Below, piece after piece: positions 34,043 to 43,945 of a stretch of DNA of 47,238 nt. Location of the stretch: contig CALGDE010000161.1 in NCBI GenBank assembly GCA_937883785.1, positions 1 through 47,238 on the forward strand. Reading direction: 5' to 3'. The notes under the pieces were generated by a model that was not told where the DNA came from, searched no databases, and was given only the letters and a program-made list of their open reading frames with translations. Positions within the stretch are counted from its first letter, which is position 1. Each line of letters starts with the position of its first letter. Position numbers and translations under genes: made by a program. Source of the stretch: an uncultured cyanobacterium. Lineage in GTDB: Bacteria; Cyanobacteriota; Cyanobacteriia; CACIAM-69d.

Positions 34043-34930
34043 ATGGCGCGAGCGCGGAAACGATTTGGGCAACATTGGCTGAAAAGTGACACGGTCCTAA
34101 AGCGTATTGCCGACGCCGCTGACCTATCGCGAGGGGATCGCGTCCTGGAAATTGGTCCGGGGCAGGGAGCGCTCACCCATCAGCTATTGCCGAAAGCGGG
34201 AGCCGTGGTGGCGGTAGAGCTGGATCGGGATTTATGCCCTCGCCTGGTGAAGAAGTTTGGCGATCGCGATAACTTCTTACTGCTCCAGGGGGATATTTTG
34301 AAGCTGGACTGGCCTCAGATGATTGAGGACTTTCCCAATCCCGCTTTTCGCGAACCAAACAAAGTCGTTGCCAATATTCCCTACAACATTACCGGTCCAA
34401 TTTTGGAGCATTTGTTGGGGCGTATCAGCACGCCGCGATCGCACCCCTTTGAGTCCATCGTGCTGCTGGTACAACAGGAGGTAGGGCGGCGACTGTGCGC
34501 CAAGCCAGGGCATAAAGCCTATGGAGCCCTGTCCATTCGCGTGGGATTTTTAGCGGACTGTGAATACCTATTCGATGTACCCGCCAAAGCCTTTTCACCG
34601 CCGCCCAAAGTGATGTCAGCGGTGATTCGCATCACGCCACGTCCCTATCCCGAGCAGCCGAAGGATCACGACGCCTTAGAAAAACTGGTAAAGCAAGGTT
34701 TTTCCACTCGACGCAAAATGCTGCGAAATAATTTGAAATCCTGGATTGAAAGCGATCCCTTGACGAAAATCCTGACCGCCATCGACGTTAGACCTGACGC
34801 CCGCGCTGAAAACTTAAGCATTGGCGACTGGATTCATTTGAGCGATCGCCTGAGCATAAATGCTAGTGGCAGGGACACAGGCAATGACGATGCAGACACA
34901 GATGTAGACGCAGATATAGACGGCAGCTAA
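34043..34930 (+). CDS. rsmA: 16S rRNA dimethyladenosine transferase
   Basis: RsmA (KsgA) dimethylates two adjacent adenosines in helix 45 of 16S rRNA, a late ribosome-assembly step. The 295-residue protein begins with RKRFGQHWL and has the SAM motif VLEIGPGQGALTHQLL, the acidic VVAVELDRDL, and the NIPYNITGPILEHLL target motif. The end of the core is LVKQGFSTRRKMLRNNLK. A poorly conserved, Asp-rich tail (DDADTDVDADIDGS) closes the protein. It is probably cotranscribed with topA. Stress-specific or ribosomal roles beyond methylation cannot be inferred. The tail is encoded by a GA(T/C)-rich stretch that looks like a small repeat expansion. Confidence 0.94.
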   Translation: MARARKRFGQHWLKSDTVLKRIADAADLSRGDRVLEIGPGQGALTHQLLPKAGAVVAVELDRDLCPRLVKKFGDRDNFLLLQGDILKLDWPQMIEDFPNPAFREPNKVVANIPYNITGPILEHLLGRISTPRSHPFESIVLLVQQEVGRRLCAKPGHKAYGALSIRVGFLADCEYLFDVPAKAFSPPPKVMSAVIRITPRPYPEQPKDHDALEKLVKQGFSTRRKMLRNNLKSWIESDPLTKILTAIDVRPDARAENLSIGDWIHLSDRLSINASGRDTGNDDADTDVDADIDGS

Positions 34931-35153
34931 ATGTTAGGTAATGCAGTGCTGGCAGCTATTTCTGTTTAGGTTGATTAAAGACTTAATAGATTTACCTTGA
35001 GCAATGTCAATCAATATTAAGTTGACGCAATAAAGAATTGTCAGTTTGTATCAACCCCCCTTTTTTCTAGGGCAAGGTCTCCTTGAAATGAGTAGAAGTG
35101 CGTAGAATAGTTTGAGATTCGCAGGAACGATAGCCTGTAGCATCGCCCGCTTT

Positions 35154-35171
35154 AAGGAGAAAAACTGAATG
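35154..35171 (+). promoter_or_regulatory. chlH ribosome-binding site
   Basis: AAGGAG at 35154-35159 lies 9 nt before the ATG at 35169 and fixes the chlH start. A TAGAAT hexamer at 35103-35108 is a possible -10 element, but the nearest TTGAAA (35083-35088) is only 14 bp upstream, so the promoter is unsettled. Confidence 0.65.
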
Positions 35172-38100
35172 TTCACCTACGTTAAGCCCGAGATTCGTCA
35201 CGTACAGCCGGAAAACTTAAATGGGCGGTCTCTGGTCAAGGTGGTTTACATAGTTCTCGAAGCGCAGTATCAAAGCTCGTTAACGGCCGCAGCGAAGGCT
35301 ATTAACAACAGCAACCCTAACGTTGCCATTGAGCTTAGTGGTTACTTAATTGAGGAGCTGCGCAGCCCTGAGAACTACGAAGCGTTTCAGAAAGATGTTT
35401 CAGAAGCCAATATTTTTATTGCGTCGTTGATCTTCATCGAAGACTTGGCAGCCAAGGTGGTGGAGGCGGTTAAGCCTCACCGGGACAACTTGGATGCGGC
35501 GGTGGTGTTCCCGTCCATGCCCGATGTGATGAAGCTGAACAAGCTGGGCAAGTTCTCCATGGCGCAGCTTGGGCAATCCAAGAGCATCATCGGCGAATTT
35601 ATGAAGAAGCGCCGTCAAAAGGATCCCACTAGCTTCGAAGAATCGATGCTGAAGCTACTGCGGACCTTGCCGACGATTCTGAAGTATTTGCCCTCCGACA
35701 AAGCGCAGGATGCTCGCAGCTTTATTATGAGCTTCCAGTACTGGCTAGGCGGCTCTCCGGAGAACCTGGAAAACTTCCTGCTGATGTTGAGCGATCGCTA
35801 CGTGTTCAACAAGCAGGTAGAAGCTCTGGATCAAGGGGCGGAGGACGCTCCCAGTGTTGAGCTGAAGTACGACGACCCGGTGGTATTCCCCGACATTGGC
35901 ATTTGGCACCCCCTTGCGCCGAAGACTTTTGAGGACGTGGAATCTTATTTAGATTGGTACGTCACCTCGCCTTTAATGCCTGATGAGCTGCGTAAACCCA
36001 ATGCTCCCTGTGTGGGGCTGGTGCTTCAGCGCAGTCACATAGTGAGCGGTGATGATGCTCACTATGTTGGTATGGTGCAGGAGCTAGAAGCTAAGGGCGC
36101 CCGCGTAGTTCCCGTCTTTGCCGGCGGTTTGGACTTTTCCAAGCCGGTGGATGAGTATTTCTATCGTCCCGGCGCTGGCGTTGATTCTGCTAAGCCCGAC
36201 TCCATTGTGGATGCGGTGGTGTCCCTGACCGGTTTTGCATTGGTGGGTGGTCCGGCACGTCAGGATCATCCTCGGGCGATCGCCTCTTTGAAGCGCCTAA
36301 ACCGTCCCTACATGGTGGCGCTGCCCCTAGTATTCCAAACCACGGAGGAGTGGGAAGAGAGCGAGCTTGGTTTGCACCCTATTCAGGTGGCGTTGCAAAT
36401 TGCCATTCCTGAGCTGGATGGGGCGATCGAACCGATTATTGCTTCCGGTCGTGATGGAAATACTGGTAGGGCGATCGCGCTTCAAGATCGTTTAGAGGCT
36501 GTGGCTGAGCGGGCCATCAAGTGGGCTAACCTACGCCGCAAGCCCAAGTTTGCCAAGAAAGTAGCAATTACCGTCTTTAGCTTCCCTCCTGATAAAGGCA
36601 ACGTGGGAACGGCGGCATACTTAGACGTATTTGGCTCCATTTATGAAGCTCTGAAGTCCCTGAAGGCTGAGGGTTACGACGTGGGTCCCATCCCGTCTAA
36701 CCCCAAGGCGCTGATGGATGAGGTGATTCACGATATTCAGGCGCAGTATTCTAGCCCTGACCTAAATGTTGCCTATCGGATGCCAGTCAAGGAGTATCAA
36801 TCTTTGACTCCCTACGCTAAGCGTTTGGAAGAGAACTGGGGACCGGCTCCTGGTGAATTGAACAGCGACGGTCAGAACCTGCTGGTATTTGGTAAGCACT
36901 TCGGCAACGTATTTATCGGTGTGCAGCCCACCTTTGGCTACGAAGGTGATCCGATGTTGCTGCTGTTCTCCAAGTCTGCAAGCCCTCACCACGGCTTTGC
37001 GGCTTACTACACCTATCTAGAGAAAATCTGGGGTGCGGATGCGGTGCTGCACTTTGGTACCCACGGCTCCCTGGAATTTATGCCCGGTAAGCAAATCGGT
37101 ATGTCCGGCGAATGCTATCCCGACAGCTTAATTGGCAGCATTCCCAACCTGTACTATTACGCTGCTAACAACCCCAGCGAGGCGACGATCGCCAAGCGCC
37201 GCAGCTACGCCGAGATTATTTCCTACCTGACCCCTCCTGCTGAGAACGCTGGGCTGTACAAGGGGTTGAAGGAGTTGGGCGAGCTAATTGGCTCCTATCA
37301 AACCTTGAAAGATAGCGGACGCGGTCCCTCCATCGTTGACGCGGTGATTGAGCAGGCGAAGGCGGTCAACCTGGATAAGGACGTGAACCTGCCCGAGAAA
37401 GACGGCAAGGATTTGACCGCTGAGGAGCGGGATAACCTGATTGGTTCGGTCTATCGCAAGTTGATGGACATTGAGTCTCGCTTGTTGCCCTGCGGTTTGC
37501 ACGTAGTGGGTCGTCCGCCCACGGCTGAAGAAGCGGTGGCTACTTTGGTCAATATTGCTAGCCTAGATCGCCCCGAGGATGGCATTCAGGGATTGCCCCG
37601 GCTGCTGGCGGAGAGCAAGGATCGCGATATTGATGAGGTTTACAGCAACGCTAACCTCGGCATTTTGGATGATGTGCAGCTTTTGCAAGACATCACCCTA
37701 GCAACGCGGGCAGCGGTGTCGGCGGCAGTAAAGATGCGCACCGGTAAAGATGGTCGCCTGTTGCGTAAGCCTCCCTTTGACTTTATTGAGTTTGCGCGGA
37801 ATCTTCGGTGGCTTCAGTTTGCTAAGCGCTATTTTGATTATTTGGCTTCCTTGAGCGATCGCCGCCCCTGGCTACGGGCAATGGCTGATGCCGGCTTCCC
37901 TAATGTGGGAGTGGACGGCGCCCAGACCCTGTTTGAGTACGTGGACTTCTGCCTAGAGCAGGTAATTGCTGATAAGGAAATGGAGTCGTTGCTGCGAGCG
38001 CTGGATGGCGAATACATTCTGCCTGGACCTGGCGGCGACCCGGTGCGTAATCCGATGGTGCTGCCCACCGGCAAGAATATGCACGCGCTGGATCCCCAGT

Positions 38101-39257
38101 CGATTCCCACCACGGCGGCGGTTAAGTCAGCAAAAGGCGTTGTGGATCGTTTGATTGAGCGTCAGCGTCAGGAAGATGGTGGCAAATATCCCGAAACTAT
38201 CGCCATCACCCTATGGGGAACGGACAATATCAAAACCTACGGTGAGTCACTGGCTCAGGTTTTGTGGTTGGTGGGTGTGCGCCCGGTGCCTGACGCTTTG
38301 GGTCGGATTAACAAGCTGGAGCTGATTGAGCTGGAAGAGCTGGGTCGTCCTCGGGTTGATGTGGTGGTTACCTGTTCTGGTGTGTTCCGCGACCTGTTTG
38401 TGAACCAGATGGCGCTGTTGGACCGGGCGATCAAGATGGCTGCGGAAGCGGATGAGCCCCTGGAGATGAACTTTGTTCGCGCTCATGCCACTGAGCAGGC
38501 GGATGATTTGGGAATTAACTTACGCCAGGCGGCGACTCGGGTATTTACCAATGCGTCCGGTTCCTACTCAACCAACGTTGGTTTGGCGGTTGAGAACGCA
38601 ACCTGGGAAGAGGAGCAAGATTTGCAGGATATGTTCCTGTCCCGTAAGTCTTTCGCGTTCTCTTCTGATAATCCTGGGGAAATGAACCAGTCTCGGGAGG
38701 TGTTTGAGAAGACCCTGTCTACGGTGGATGTGACATTCCAGAACTTGGATTCGTCGGAAATTTCCCTGTCGGATGTGTCCCACTACTACGACTCTGACCC
38801 CACTAAGGTCGTAGCCGGTCTGCGTAAAGATGGTCGCAAGCCCAGCGCTTACATGGCGGATACGACCACGGCAAATGCTCAGGTGCGGACGCTGTCGGAG
38901 ACCGTGCGCTTGGATGCTCGCACGAAGCTGTTGAATCCCAAGTGGTACGAGGGCATGTTGTCCCATGGCTACGAGGGTGTTCGTGAGGTGGCAAAGCGCC
39001 TGAATAACACCATGGGCTGGAGTGCAACGGCGGGTGCTGTTGATAACTGGGTCTACGAGGATGCCAACGACACTTTCATCGCTGATGAAGATATGGCGAA
39101 GCGCCTAATGGATTTGAATCCCCACTCTTTCCGCCGAATGCTGGGAACGTTGTTGGAAGCCAATGGTCGCGGCTATTGGGAAACCAGCGATGAAAACTTA
39201 GATCGCCTGCAAGAGCTGTATCAGCAAGTCGAAGACCGCATCGAAGGTATTGAGTAA
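35169..39257 (+). CDS. chlH: Magnesium chelatase subunit H
   Basis: ChlH is the large porphyrin-binding subunit that, with ChlI and ChlD and ATP, inserts Mg2+ into protoporphyrin IX, the first committed step of chlorophyll synthesis. The product is 1362 residues, slightly over the usual length of about 1330. The N-terminus [20 protein letters not shown] is typical of cyanobacterial ChlH, and the CobN/BchH domain runs through [20 protein letters not shown], a strongly conserved catalytic-core segment. The rest aligns in order with known family blocks ([36 protein letters not shown]). It is monocistronic with a 238-bp spacer upstream. No chlI or chlD is in this window. Confidence 0.97.
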   Translation: MFTYVKPEIRHVQPENLNGRSLVKVVYIVLEAQYQSSLTAAAKAINNSNPNVAIELSGYLIEELRSPENYEAFQKDVSEANIFIASLIFIEDLAAKVVEAVKPHRDNLDAAVVFPSMPDVMKLNKLGKFSMAQLGQSKSIIGEFMKKRRQKDPTSFEESMLKLLRTLPTILKYLPSDKAQDARSFIMSFQYWLGGSPENLENFLLMLSDRYVFNKQVEALDQGAEDAPSVELKYDDPVVFPDIGIWHPLAPKTFEDVESYLDWYVTSPLMPDELRKPNAPCVGLVLQRSHIVSGDDAHYVGMVQELEAKGARVVPVFAGGLDFSKPVDEYFYRPGAGVDSAKPDSIVDAVVSLTGFALVGGPARQDHPRAIASLKRLNRPYMVALPLVFQTTEEWEESELGLHPIQVALQIAIPELDGAIEPIIASGRDGNTGRAIALQDRLEAVAERAIKWANLRRKPKFAKKVAITVFSFPPDKGNVGTAAYLDVFGSIYEALKSLKAEGYDVGPIPSNPKALMDEVIHDIQAQYSSPDLNVAYRMPVKEYQSLTPYAKRLEENWGPAPGELNSDGQNLLVFGKHFGNVFIGVQPTFGYEGDPMLLLFSKSASPHHGFAAYYTYLEKIWGADAVLHFGTHGSLEFMPGKQIGMSGECYPDSLIGSIPNLYYYAANNPSEATIAKRRSYAEIISYLTPPAENAGLYKGLKELGELIGSYQTLKDSGRGPSIVDAVIEQAKAVNLDKDVNLPEKDGKDLTAEERDNLIGSVYRKLMDIESRLLPCGLHVVGRPPTAEEAVATLVNIASLDRPEDGIQGLPRLLAESKDRDIDEVYSNANLGILDDVQLLQDITLATRAAVSAAVKMRTGKDGRLLRKPPFDFIEFARNLRWLQFAKRYFDYLASLSDRRPWLRAMADAGFPNVGVDGAQTLFEYVDFCLEQVIADKEMESLLRALDGEYILPGPGGDPVRNPMVLPTGKNMHALDPQSIPTTAAVKSAKGVVDRLIERQRQEDGGKYPETIAITLWGTDNIKTYGESLAQVLWLVGVRPVPDALGRINKLELIELEELGRPRVDVVVTCSGVFRDLFVNQMALLDRAIKMAAEADEPLEMNFVRAHATEQADDLGINLRQAATRVFTNASGSYSTNVGLAVENATWEEEQDLQDMFLSRKSFAFSSDNPGEMNQSREVFEKTLSTVDVTFQNLDSSEISLSDVSHYYDSDPTKVVAGLRKDGRKPSAYMADTTTANAQVRTLSETVRLDARTKLLNPKWYEGMLSHGYEGVREVAKRLNNTMGWSATAGAVDNWVYEDANDTFIADEDMAKRLMDLNPHSFRRMLGTLLEANGRGYWETSDENLDRLQELYQQVEDRIEGIE

Positions 39258-39347
39258 CTAGCTGGTATTTTGATAGGCTGCTTTGCTTAAGTGCAAGGTG
39301 CACAAGTGCCTTAAAAGTTAGTTGGAGCTCTGACAAGTTAATCTTTC

Positions 39348-40130
39348 TCAGAGTTCCCAATGCTCAGGCGGTGGCATTGTATTGCGACCGCTTTTTTGTG
39401 TGGATTCATCAACCCAGATTTCAAACGGCGCCTCCTTTCGCTCACGCTCGATTCTTCCCTTTGTCATCCAGGAGTACCATTGCCTGCTGCCAGGATCCCA
39501 CCGGTAGCCACGTTTTTTTGCAAGGTCTCTTTTGTCTTTTGAAACTTTAGCGATGGTACGAAGCTTGGGAGAAAAGGAATGTAATATTGCATCTGCCAAT
39601 ATTTGCTCAAAGCTGTCAACACGATCAAATAGTGCTGAAATGAGTTGGCAGTCGATAAGTGCACGGTGTGCGTTGCTCACGCCGATGCCGTGGTTAAGGG
39701 CCGTAACAATTAAACTTTCTGGTTTGATATTTTTAGGCCAAACAAAATCATTGTAAGTACACAGCCAAAATTGCTCTTTACACCAATCAGGATCAATCTC
39801 TTCGATTTTCGGAAGCCACTGAACGTCAAAATCTGCGTTGTGTGCGACAACGTATTCTGCCTCTTGTAGCCAATCGACCAGCATTGCCTGAAAGCCTGCA
39901 CTCGACGGAGTATTTTGCGAGGCAACCACACTGATTCGGTTGATTTTCTCCGCTGGGTTCCGTTCTACAGGTAATAAGCTCGAAAATTGTTGTAAGACAC
40001 AACGATCAGCAACAGAATACAGGATGGCTCCAAGCTCAATAATGTTGTCACTTTCTGGGCTCAGCCCAGTGGTTTCAAAATCTAGTATTAAAAGCTTTTG
40101 AGGGGTTGGATATCTTTCGTCGTAGTCCAT
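39348..40130 (-). CDS. DnaQ-like 3'-5' exonuclease with C-terminal extension
   Basis: The 260-residue protein has a DEDDh exonuclease domain (about 10-175). Exo I is DFETTGL (D17, E19), Exo II is HNADFD (D100/D102), and Exo III is H155 and D160 in AHRALIDC, so the catalytic set is complete. The remaining 85 residues end with KKRGYRWDPGSRQWYSWM and a charged tail; a WDP/W-type C-terminal module of this kind occurs in other stand-alone DnaQ-like exonucleases. The role may be DNA repair, RNA processing or proofreading. The polymerase subunits are not nearby. It lies two genes from a PD-(D/E)XK-like protein and shares its strand. Confidence 0.85.
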   Translation of the reverse strand: MDYDERYPTPQKLLILDFETTGLSPESDNIIELGAILYSVADRCVLQQFSSLLPVERNPAEKINRISVVASQNTPSSAGFQAMLVDWLQEAEYVVAHNADFDVQWLPKIEEIDPDWCKEQFWLCTYNDFVWPKNIKPESLIVTALNHGIGVSNAHRALIDCQLISALFDRVDSFEQILADAILHSFSPKLRTIAKVSKDKRDLAKKRGYRWDPGSRQWYSWMTKGRIERERKEAPFEIWVDESTQKSGRNTMPPPEHWEL

Positions 40131-40271
40131 GATTCAAGAGTTTGGACAATTAGCCCTACTGATACGGCTCAACTAAAGACTTAGCCGGCTTGCGATCGCG
40201 AGTTACCCATCTTGGAACAGTCTCACAGAAACCTTGTTCTGATTATGACAAATGGCTATTGGGCGATCGCA

Positions 40272-40871
40272 TTAAATAACGCAAGCTTTGAAAATATAGT
40301 TGATCGCCCCCAACAAAATCTCCAGTTCATAGATTCCATAGCCACGAAAATTCTGTTCAAATTGAGTACCTGTGAGCCGTCCAAACTCCCACATGCTTCC
40401 GTTTGAAACGATGCCAAACACAGTGTGGTTATCTCCCCATTGGTTCGCCTTTTGGATTGCCACCATTTCTGCCAAACACTGCCCCCAACCTTTTATAAAA
40501 TCATCGCGCTTTGCCTCAATTGCAACAAAATAAGGGGTGTCAAAAACACTTTTTCCTAGAGGTGATCGCGACGCAACAATATAGTCCGGTACGCCGCATA
40601 ATTTTGCATCGTAGTTAAGGGGCTTGTGGCTCCAGAGAGTGAGGTGATCATGATGGTAACGGTAAACTTCTTTTAAAACTGGAAAAATAAGAGTTTCGCA
40701 AACACCATACTCTGAGCCTTCAAAACTAAACTCCCGTAAGGAGAACTCCAGATCTTCTTTGAAACTAGGGCGTACAGCAAACTCCTGAACTTCGATAAAA
40801 TCAGTTTTTGTTTCTTGGATTTGATAGTCTTGCAGAACTTGGGCAAGATTTTCGTAAGCGTTGAAAGACAT
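40272..40871 (-). CDS. PD-(D/E)XK nuclease-like protein
   Basis: The 199-residue protein has a nuclease-fold pattern: E59, then D96 in GVPDYIVA, then E119 and K121 in FVAIEAKRDDF, followed by Q131 on the next helix. This is the PD...(D/E)xK arrangement of restriction-endonuclease-like proteins. No other domain is seen, and no methyltransferase or specificity gene is adjacent, so an active restriction role is not supported. Whether it cuts DNA is unproven. The exonuclease gene is downstream on the same strand, 141 bp away. The secreted protein gene is upstream on the same strand. Confidence 0.6.
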   Translation of the reverse strand: MSFNAYENLAQVLQDYQIQETKTDFIEVQEFAVRPSFKEDLEFSLREFSFEGSEYGVCETLIFPVLKEVYRYHHDHLTLWSHKPLNYDAKLCGVPDYIVASRSPLGKSVFDTPYFVAIEAKRDDFIKGWGQCLAEMVAIQKANQWGDNHTVFGIVSNGSMWEFGRLTGTQFEQNFRGYGIYELEILLGAINYIFKACVI

Positions 40872-40982
40872 AACTGTTATTTAGATCCAAGCTATCTAAG
40901 TCAAAGCATCAATTAAATTTCTGTTGAAGTCATCCATACTGGAACCGTCTCACAAAAATCTTATTTCGATTATGGCAAATAA

Positions 40983-41453
40983 CTACTGGGCGATCGCCTC
41001 TGGAGAACTGATCCGATTAAGCGAGCCTTCCCCATCTGCCCTGCCGTCTGGATGAAACCATTTATAGGTCAGCTTATTATCGGCAGTGGGGGATAGTGAA
41101 ATGGTTCCCCCGGCAGCGCATACTCCTGCGTGGGTTAGGTCTTCTGAAAGTTTGATTTCGTTGCGCTCTTTCTTTTCGAATAAGAGTTTTCCATTGCAAG
41201 GTATTGAGGGATAGGCAATCGTTCCAACAACGGAATCTTTAGGACCAGGTGTAAGGGCAATAAGAATTGACCATCCAACTCCGTTATCTTGAGTGCCTAT
41301 TCCTTCCCAAACGCCTACGTATTGTTTGGGTAAATCAGGTTCTTTCGCAGTCGCAATTGGTTGACCAACGGAAATAGTGCTCCCCAAAATAACAACAAAA
41401 GCTATAAATGCTGCTAGCAACCATCTCTGTTTGAAAAGCTTAGTTTGACTCAT
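40983..41453 (-). CDS. Secreted protein of unknown function
   Basis: The 156-residue protein has a typical signal peptide: MSQTKLFKQR, a hydrophobic core (WLLAAFIAFVVILGST), and an A-x-A cleavage site near IATAKE. The mature part, about 120 residues, has a beta-rich look with YVGVWEGIGTQDNG, VVGTIAYPSIPCNGKLLFEKK and YKWFHPDGRADGEGSLNRI. Two Cys could pair. The G-x-W-x-G pattern in the first strand and the later repeats resemble small lipocalin-like or DUF-type beta-barrel proteins, but I cannot assign a family. It is divergent from the YdjM-like gene, with 76 bp between. Confidence 0.7.
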   Translation of the reverse strand: MSQTKLFKQRWLLAAFIAFVVILGSTISVGQPIATAKEPDLPKQYVGVWEGIGTQDNGVGWSILIALTPGPKDSVVGTIAYPSIPCNGKLLFEKKERNEIKLSEDLTHAGVCAAGGTISLSPTADNKLTYKWFHPDGRADGEGSLNRISSPEAIAQ

Positions 41454-41529
41454 GTTTTTATTGGTCCCATCCCTTAGAGGCTATGGTTTTACTATTGCAA
41501 GATACTCGTCAATAAATGTTCGTAAATAA

Positions 41530-42138
41530 ATGTCTTCCTTTATTGGTCATGGCTTAGCAGCGGTCACGATTTCTGAGGCGATCGCCCCAAACCGCCGTCC
41601 TTTTCTGAGCCGCGGGCGATCGCTGATTTGGCTCGGCTGGCTAATTATCATCGCCTGGGCGCCGGACATCGATTATGCTGTGCCTGCTTTGACAATGGCA
41701 CAAAACGAAGGGGCAAGAATTACCCACGGAATTCCCAGCAGTTTGCTGTTGCCCAGCGTTACCGTTGTGGGACTATTTTTAGCTGGCTTGAGGGGGCAAA
41801 AATCCTGTATCTGTGCTTGGCAGGCAATCCTTGCAGGACTGTCCCACCCGGTAATGGATTGGTTTGTGGGGGTGATAGCTTTGCCACTGTTTTGGCCCTT
41901 AAACTCTGTGCTGGTTAAATCTCCTATTGGCTTATTACCTAGCGCGGGAAAACCTCACTGGCAAAACTACTTTTTCTATAAAAACTTATTAATTGAGTTG
42001 GGAATTCTCGTGCCGTTAGTGATTCTCTTTCTCCGAAATTTGGCTTGGCAGAAGAATAAATTAAGCCGATGGAAAACGATGATGCTGATCGCAATCTTGA
42101 CTTACTCTTTAAATATTTCAGTTGGCCTTTCACGCTGA
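41530..42138 (+). CDS. YdjM-like (DUF457) membrane-bound metal-dependent hydrolase
   Basis: The 202-residue protein has four or five membrane segments and a set of residues that likely bind metal: H7 near the start (SSFIGHGLAA), APDIDY after the second segment, RITHGIPSS, and SHPVMDW. That HG...PDxDY...TH...SHxxxD order is the hallmark of the YdjM family. The enzyme activity of the family is not established. The 3' end overlaps the convergent DUF4127 gene by 37 bp. Confidence 0.8.
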   Translation: MSSFIGHGLAAVTISEAIAPNRRPFLSRGRSLIWLGWLIIIAWAPDIDYAVPALTMAQNEGARITHGIPSSLLLPSVTVVGLFLAGLRGQKSCICAWQAILAGLSHPVMDWFVGVIALPLFWPLNSVLVKSPIGLLPSAGKPHWQNYFFYKNLLIELGILVPLVILFLRNLAWQKNKLSRWKTMMLIAILTYSLNISVGLSR

Positions 42139-43658
42139 TCTCTCACGCCAAGGTCAATTTCAAACATCCTATGCCATGGAAATTCTAGTTGGTAAATATA
42201 AGGATCAACGTCCTTAAAGGTGGTAAGAATGGTGTCTCTCCACTGTTGGATTAGACGTTCCTCCACCGCGGTTTGAATATCTCCCTCGCGATCGCCAAAA
42301 TTGTAATAGCTAGCGCCGACAGTGGGTAAGTAGGTATCAATAACTTCGGAGCGAACAACGCCTTGGTAAAAGGCATCCTCTAGCAAATGCTGAATAATGT
42401 TTATCTTTATCGCCCGTTGATTATCCGAATTTAAACTGAATATCCCCGTGGCGATCGCCGTCCCCAAAGTATTGCAATTAGTATTCCATCCTGCGTAGGC
42501 AACAACTTTATCTAAAGTGCCATTGTCGTCCAGCATTTCAATTAGTTCAATTTCCCCGCCATTAGCAAAGGCAACATCGGCGATCGCCACGGATTTCCCC
42601 TGTTGAATACATTGGGCGATCGCTGCCGAAAAATACCGTAAATTACGACAGGTTGAATAGGTAATATCTTTCTTATTCTGATCCCAAGCTTCCTGCATCA
42701 CTTGCCCGGCAGTGTTGATGGCAAGTATAAAGTCTGCCTTCTCTGGATCGGCGACCAAACAACCTCCAGCGGCAAGAATATGGGCTTTTAAACTTTCTCC
42801 GAGGGGGCGATCTTCGTAAAGAGGAATAATTGTTTCACTATGAGTTGAACTAAATAATGGATAGATTTTTATCGGCGACTTATTAAGCTGGCAGTAGTTA
42901 ACGTAGGCGCGACTGAGGAGAGTACATCCTACTTCGTCTGCGCCGGGATAGACGTGGATTTTATGCTGTAGTCTTTCACGGGCGATCACCCCATAAATTT
43001 CCCGCTGATCCATCGCCGTAAAACCATACTCGGCGCTATCGTCCTGGGGAATACTTAGAAAATCAATAATGCCGTCTTTAACTAACTGAATGACTGCCTG
43101 GTTAATCTTTCGATTATTGAGGCGACGTTGACGATAATCCTGTAAATTTTTTGACGGAATAGAGCGATCTAAAGCTTCTAATTCCAACTGCTCTGAAAGG
43201 GATAATTCTTGACGGCTTTGCTTGTCTGTTAGCCAACCCCAGCGAAAGATTGATGCGCCCCAATCAGCGTAATAATCTGGCTCCTCCTCGCTGCTGTCAT
43301 AGCTAGGCGATCGCATGATCAAGTTACTGGCCAGGATAAATATGTTGGGGTTCTGCTCCCTTAATTTATGAATTTTATTGACTCGACTCAGTAAACTTTC
43401 AACGGAGTTCTGATGGATTCTTGACGGTAAGAGTCCGCCATAAATGAGCATTTCAATGGATAGAATAGCGCCGTCACAGTACTGAATTTCATCCTCTAGC
43501 CACTGCCAGAGCTTATCAATAGGAGCGGCTATTTTCTTTCCACTTAGACACTCCTTTGGAGGCACCTTGAGCTGGATTTCGCTTTGTAAGCTGGCGATCG
43601 CCTGGGGGTAATTAACATTACAAGGACGTTCGTCTAAGGGGATATAGACAAGTTTCAT
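42102..43658 (-). CDS. DUF4127 family protein
   Basis: The 518-residue protein matches the DUF4127 family: MKLVYIPLDERPCNVNYPQAIA at the N-terminus (PLDERP being the family hallmark), SIEMLIYGGLLPSR, DFLSIPQDDSAEYGFTA, VYPGADEVGC and VAYAGWNTNCNTLGTAIATG. No signal peptide is seen. Function is not known to me. The acidic and His/Asp motifs (DERP, QDDS, GADE) could bind metal, as in an alkaline-phosphatase-like or chelatase-like fold, but that is only a guess. It overlaps the YdjM-like gene at the 3' end by 37 bp and is monocistronic. Confidence 0.85.
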   Translation of the reverse strand: MKLVYIPLDERPCNVNYPQAIASLQSEIQLKVPPKECLSGKKIAAPIDKLWQWLEDEIQYCDGAILSIEMLIYGGLLPSRIHQNSVESLLSRVNKIHKLREQNPNIFILASNLIMRSPSYDSSEEEPDYYADWGASIFRWGWLTDKQSRQELSLSEQLELEALDRSIPSKNLQDYRQRRLNNRKINQAVIQLVKDGIIDFLSIPQDDSAEYGFTAMDQREIYGVIARERLQHKIHVYPGADEVGCTLLSRAYVNYCQLNKSPIKIYPLFSSTHSETIIPLYEDRPLGESLKAHILAAGGCLVADPEKADFILAINTAGQVMQEAWDQNKKDITYSTCRNLRYFSAAIAQCIQQGKSVAIADVAFANGGEIELIEMLDDNGTLDKVVAYAGWNTNCNTLGTAIATGIFSLNSDNQRAIKINIIQHLLEDAFYQGVVRSEVIDTYLPTVGASYYNFGDREGDIQTAVEERLIQQWRDTILTTFKDVDPYIYQLEFPWHRMFEIDLGVRDQRERPTEIFKE

Positions 43659-43945
43659 CGGCGCTTAAATAGTCTCTAAACAGGCTAAAAATCTAAACTA
43701 AATCTAAATTCTGCCACTGGAGGATGGTTCATCTAGCCCGTGGAATATATCAAAAAGTAAGGCTTTTCCCGTTGAAATGTTTTGCAAGCCATAATGGGTT
43801 TAAGTCGTCTTAATCTTTCTTGTTAAGTGTCCAAGGCTTGACTAAGAAACGGCACACTCTTGCGTCACCCAGAATCCAAGTTTCTTTACGAATAACCTGC
43901 CAATTTTTGCCCAATTTGAATATTTAAGTATCAGGATTTAGCACG

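Noticed and set aside
39276-39347. Possible terminators after chlH, including the CTCTGA/TCAGAG repeat
   Set aside because: Stems are short and mismatched, no T-run follows, and the second lies partly inside the stop region of the exonuclease gene.
40272-40871. Calling a restriction-modification or defence system here
   Set aside because: No methyltransferase, helicase or toxin partner is present; the nuclease pattern alone does not justify it.
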